64,000 bases of DNA from Metopolophium dirhodum (lineage: Eukaryota; Arthropoda; Insecta; Hemiptera; Aphididae). The notes under the pieces are model-generated. The model saw only the letters and a list, made by a program, of their open reading frames with translations. It had not been told where the DNA came from and ran no database searches. Location: contig NC_083562.1 in the NCBI RefSeq assembly GCF_019925205.1, forward strand, positions 17,670,001-17,734,000. Reading direction: 5' to 3'. This document shows positions 61,256 to 64,000 of this stretch, one piece after another (the first letter of the stretch is position 1; every line of letters starts with the position of its first letter). The position numbers and the translations under genes are program-made.

Positions 61256-62345
61256 TTTTTTTTTGGATTAGTATAATTTGGATTTTGTTACTAGAATTTA
61301 GAAAGACTGTATAATTTAAGTGTTTGATTCGTTGGTCATGTTATACAGACGGCATCAGTTTACGATTATTATAGTAATACGAATACTTTGTCCACAGCAC
61401 ACCGGATAATGTATAAATTGATTAGATAGTACTACATATTTAAGGTGGAAAATGTATACATTACACTGTTCATATGGATAAGGTTCACATTATCCGGGTA
61501 ATATGTACATTAACCGTTTTGGACCTTACCATTAGTAATTATAGTTGTACTCCAACATAAATAAAAATTTATATAAATTAGAAATATAGGTACCTACAGT
61601 AATAAACCACTATAGAGCATATTTTATTAATAATATATTATGTACTATCGTATATTTCATATGACTATTATTATCATATTATACGACTTTGAACTTAAAC
61701 AAAGTCGTGTAAAAATTTAAATAATAATTATTAATAAATAATGAACGATTACAACTGTACATACTTATATAAGTATATTATAACATAAATCGAAACATAG
61801 ATATATATCTACCAGTAAAAGGTAATTTCAAATTTTCAAACAGACCCTTTTCGGCCGCTGATAACATATAATATTATGACTATCAAAAATTTTACATTAT
61901 ACCCACTGACGGAGTGGGGACCAAATTGAGGCCGGGAGATTGCAATCTATCCCAGGCCACCCATCACTTACCATTTAAATCACTTTTAAAACCTACAAAA
62001 TTACACTGCTAAACTAATATATTCTATTTTATTCATAATAATATTATTACTTTCAGTAATATCAAAGTATTTCAATCACTTTTTTGGTATTTCGCTCAAC
62101 TTACAATGTATACAATATATTATCACTAATACTTGAAAAATAAAATTAGTTTAGTTTAATAGTTGAAATCAACGCAATATTAATAATTGTATAGTGTACG
62201 TCTTAATGGCTTAATGGTAATAAGTTACAAATAAATTTATAAGAAATAAATATATAAACTATAAACAATTTAATAAAATATTCATAATTCTATAGGTCAT
62301 AAAAACCGATTACCTACAAAAAAACATTTATATTTAATATTTATA
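61256..62345. other. AT-rich stretch, no gene seen
   Basis: No coding content recognised. A moderately GC-richer piece (about 61,905-61,970) has no frame. Confidence 0.5.
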
Positions 62346-62700
62346 GGTAATCTATATATATAAAAATAAGTGTACGTTTTGAATACATTTTATAACTCAA
62401 GATCCACCAAACCGATTTTGATACAAATGTTAGGGCAAATTAATATTATGCAGAAGGTGCGATCCCACGGCGCGTAGCTTGGTATAGCGCGGTACAACGA
62501 ACGCGCCGTGGGATCGGTGGGGCGTTGCGCGGCATGGCATGGCACGGCGCGGCGCGCGGCGCGACCGTTCCCGATGATTGTCGGGTTTATGTCCCGCGTC
62601 AAAAGAAAATTGGCACGGCGCGTGTATTGGAATCCCACAACGCGGCGCGGCTTGTTCAATTTTTCGTCACATTTTCTTAAATACTTTATTGAGTTTTTAT
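62346..62700. mobile_element. Short GC-rich element with perfect 16-bp hairpin, possible Helitron-like piece
   Basis: It starts near TCTATATATATAAAAATAAG and then has a TAACTCAAGATCCACCAAACCGATTTTGAT stretch of a kind common at ends of insect non-autonomous elements. A perfect inverted repeat, CGATCCCACGGCGCGT (62,460-62,475) and ACGCGCCGTGGGATCG (62,501-62,516), has a 25-base loop. A GGCGCGGCGCGCGGCGCGAC run follows. The class is uncertain. The overlapping frames on both strands are low-complexity shadows. Confidence 0.4.
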
Positions 62701-62786
62701 TTTTTTAGTATTGTTTTAAATAAGTTTTATTTTAAAATCTTTATAAATTTAATTTTTTATTCAAACTATAAGTTAACTTAATAACT

Positions 62787-63838
62787 ATGAATTGATGGTC
62801 AAATGATCTCATTATCGAGTTCTTGGAGTTGTATGAGAAGGAATCTGCTATTTGGAACCCAAAAGACCCAAAATATAAGAACAGGAACTATGTTAACGAT
62901 TCATGGCAAAGGATTTCCGATAACATTAGTGCATCATGTACTGTAAATGGGTTGATACCGAGTTGCGGTCGAGATTAAAACAGGTAAAAAAAAAATCCGA
63001 GTTGCGGTCAGGATCAAAACAGGTTAAATATCAAAATAGGTAAAAATCCTAGTTGGGGTAAAAAAATATGATTAATAATTATTATGTTTTAAATATTGAC
63101 ACAGTTACATATTATTATGCTAAATACAAACATGAAACGGTCAAAATACCTTACGTCAAAATACAAATTTATAGTTAGTTTATAGTTACACTTACACATT
63201 CAATTATAATATAGTCACATTTTAAAATACAAAACACACATTCAACGAATAAAATTAATACATTTATAATATTAAACCGGTTCATATTTGTATGATACAC
63301 ATTTCACAAATGTCAGCAAGTCAATTTGTTTTTTTCAAATACTGTTGTATTTTATTTTTAATAAATTTCTGATTTATGCTCTCGCTTTTTTTATTAGTTT
63401 CCAAAACTACTGAATTGATTTTTGAATATGTCGATAAAGCTCGCGTCTCGTATCATAATAATTGGTGTAATAATACGTAAAAATAATAAATTACAAAATT
63501 TTGGCAACATCACATATTATCGAAAATTGGATAAGAGCTCATCGGATAATCGATAACCGGATACTAACCGCAATTAAGACGTTAATTTTACCTTCAATAT
63601 TATTAAGACCGCAATTCGTCTATTGCGACCGCAACTCGGACAATACCTGTAAATGAACTAAAAAAAAAGAGAGATTCGTTAATGTCCACTTTCCGGAAAC
63701 TGGCGTCAAGAGTAAGAGGAGGTAAAAAGACTGGTTCAGGCACAGCTGACGTATATAAGCCCGACTGGTTTGCCTATGAAATAATGGCGAAGTTTTTGCA
63801 TGGAGTTTTCCAACCTCGAGTCACACAAAATACAGAGG
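62787..63838 (+). pseudogene. MADF-domain exon split by a MITE
   Basis: Codons before the insertion (62,796-62,949) encode a MADF start (LIIEFLELYEKESAIWNP, YVNDSWQRISDNI). Those after it (63,656-63,838) encode the second half (STFRKLASRVRGGKK, YKPDWFAYEIMAKFL). A likely GT splice donor (GAG|GTTAG) follows at about 63,839. Leaving out the MITE and one target copy keeps the frame. A TGA (62,793-62,795) two codons after the first ATG is a second break. MADF proteins bind DNA; in this type of genome they are also Harbinger partners, so this could be host or transposon-derived. Later exons would lie right of the window. Confidence 0.7.
62950..63646. mobile_element. MITE of 697 bp with 9-bp target duplication
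   Basis: Direct repeats CTGTAAATG (62,941-62,949 and 63,647-63,655) flank the insert. Near its ends are inverted CCGAGTTGCGGTC (62,958-62,970) and GACCGCAACTCGG (63,627-63,639). A further copy of the end motif is at 62,997-63,009 and a variant at about 63,607. A 9-bp target suggests Mutator-like parentage. No coding frame. Confidence 0.8.
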
Positions 63839-64000
63839 TTAGTCCTAATCACAAATAATTATATAGTTAAATAGTTCCTTAATTCATTTAACAGTATGGT
63901 ATAATGTAATAAGGCATAAATAGGCTTAAATTGGGTTCACTTAAAATATTTAAAGTTTAAAATTAAAAAATTGTACAGTTTCCGTTATAATATGTTAATC

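Overview
The window looks like nuclear DNA of an insect, most likely an aphid. It is about 70% A+T and full of short runs such as TAGGTAGGTACCTAT. It carries DUF4806-type multi-exon gene pieces and MADF-domain exons, and its transposons (Harbinger, Merlin, BEL/Pao) sit between AT-rich repeats. No bacterial-style operon, rRNA or tRNA gene was seen. The species call is inference from style, not from a database match.

Layout. (1) Positions 1-7,867 and about 42,634-52,275 are two arms of one large inverted repeat, closely matching but with several indels of 0.2-1.4 kb. Each arm holds a row of small spliced gene-like units (U1-U4). Each unit has a short second exon ending in a tiny reading frame, a 35-49 bp intron with GTAAGT...AG ends, and a third exon with a shared block. 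Units on the left arm read minus and those on the right arm read plus. They are the most interesting content; the arrangement recalls the aphid Ya family of short tandem transcripts, but identity is not proven. (2) The 34.8 kb between the arms is a nest of mobile DNA. It holds AT-rich R1 repeats (9.7-12.0 kb), a decayed DUF4806 gene (12.9-17.6 kb) with a 2.5 kb DNA transposon in an intron, a complete 3.8 kb PIF/Harbinger element (18.0-21.8 kb) and the 3' end of a second DUF4806 gene (23.6-24.2 kb). Next come a 7.6 kb BEL/Pao retrotransposon with almost identical LTRs (24.6-32.2 kb), a 1.5 kb Merlin element (32.4-33.9 kb), a gag-only LTR element inside satellite-like DNA (34.3-39.2 kb) and two more R1 blocks (39.3-42.6 kb). 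(3) Right of the mirror repeat lie a third, partial copy of arm sequence and a 5'-truncated LINE (52.3-54.3 kb). A 6.8 kb satellite array follows (54.5-61.3 kb), whose centre is a five-monomer higher-order repeat of about 1,038 bp. (4) The right end (62.3-64 kb) has a GC-rich hairpin element and a MADF-domain exon split by a 697 bp MITE.

How the parts work together. The Harbinger element carries its own two-gene system, a DDE transposase plus a MADF/BESS DNA-binding partner on opposite strands, and both look open. The BEL/Pao, Merlin and gag elements carry breaks in their reading frames and would need helpers. The satellite monomer shares a stretch with the ends of the gag-only element, so the two probably share an origin. 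No intact conventional host gene is present; the only host-like genes are DUF4806 fragments, the interrupted MADF exon (which may itself be transposon-derived) and the small spliced units.
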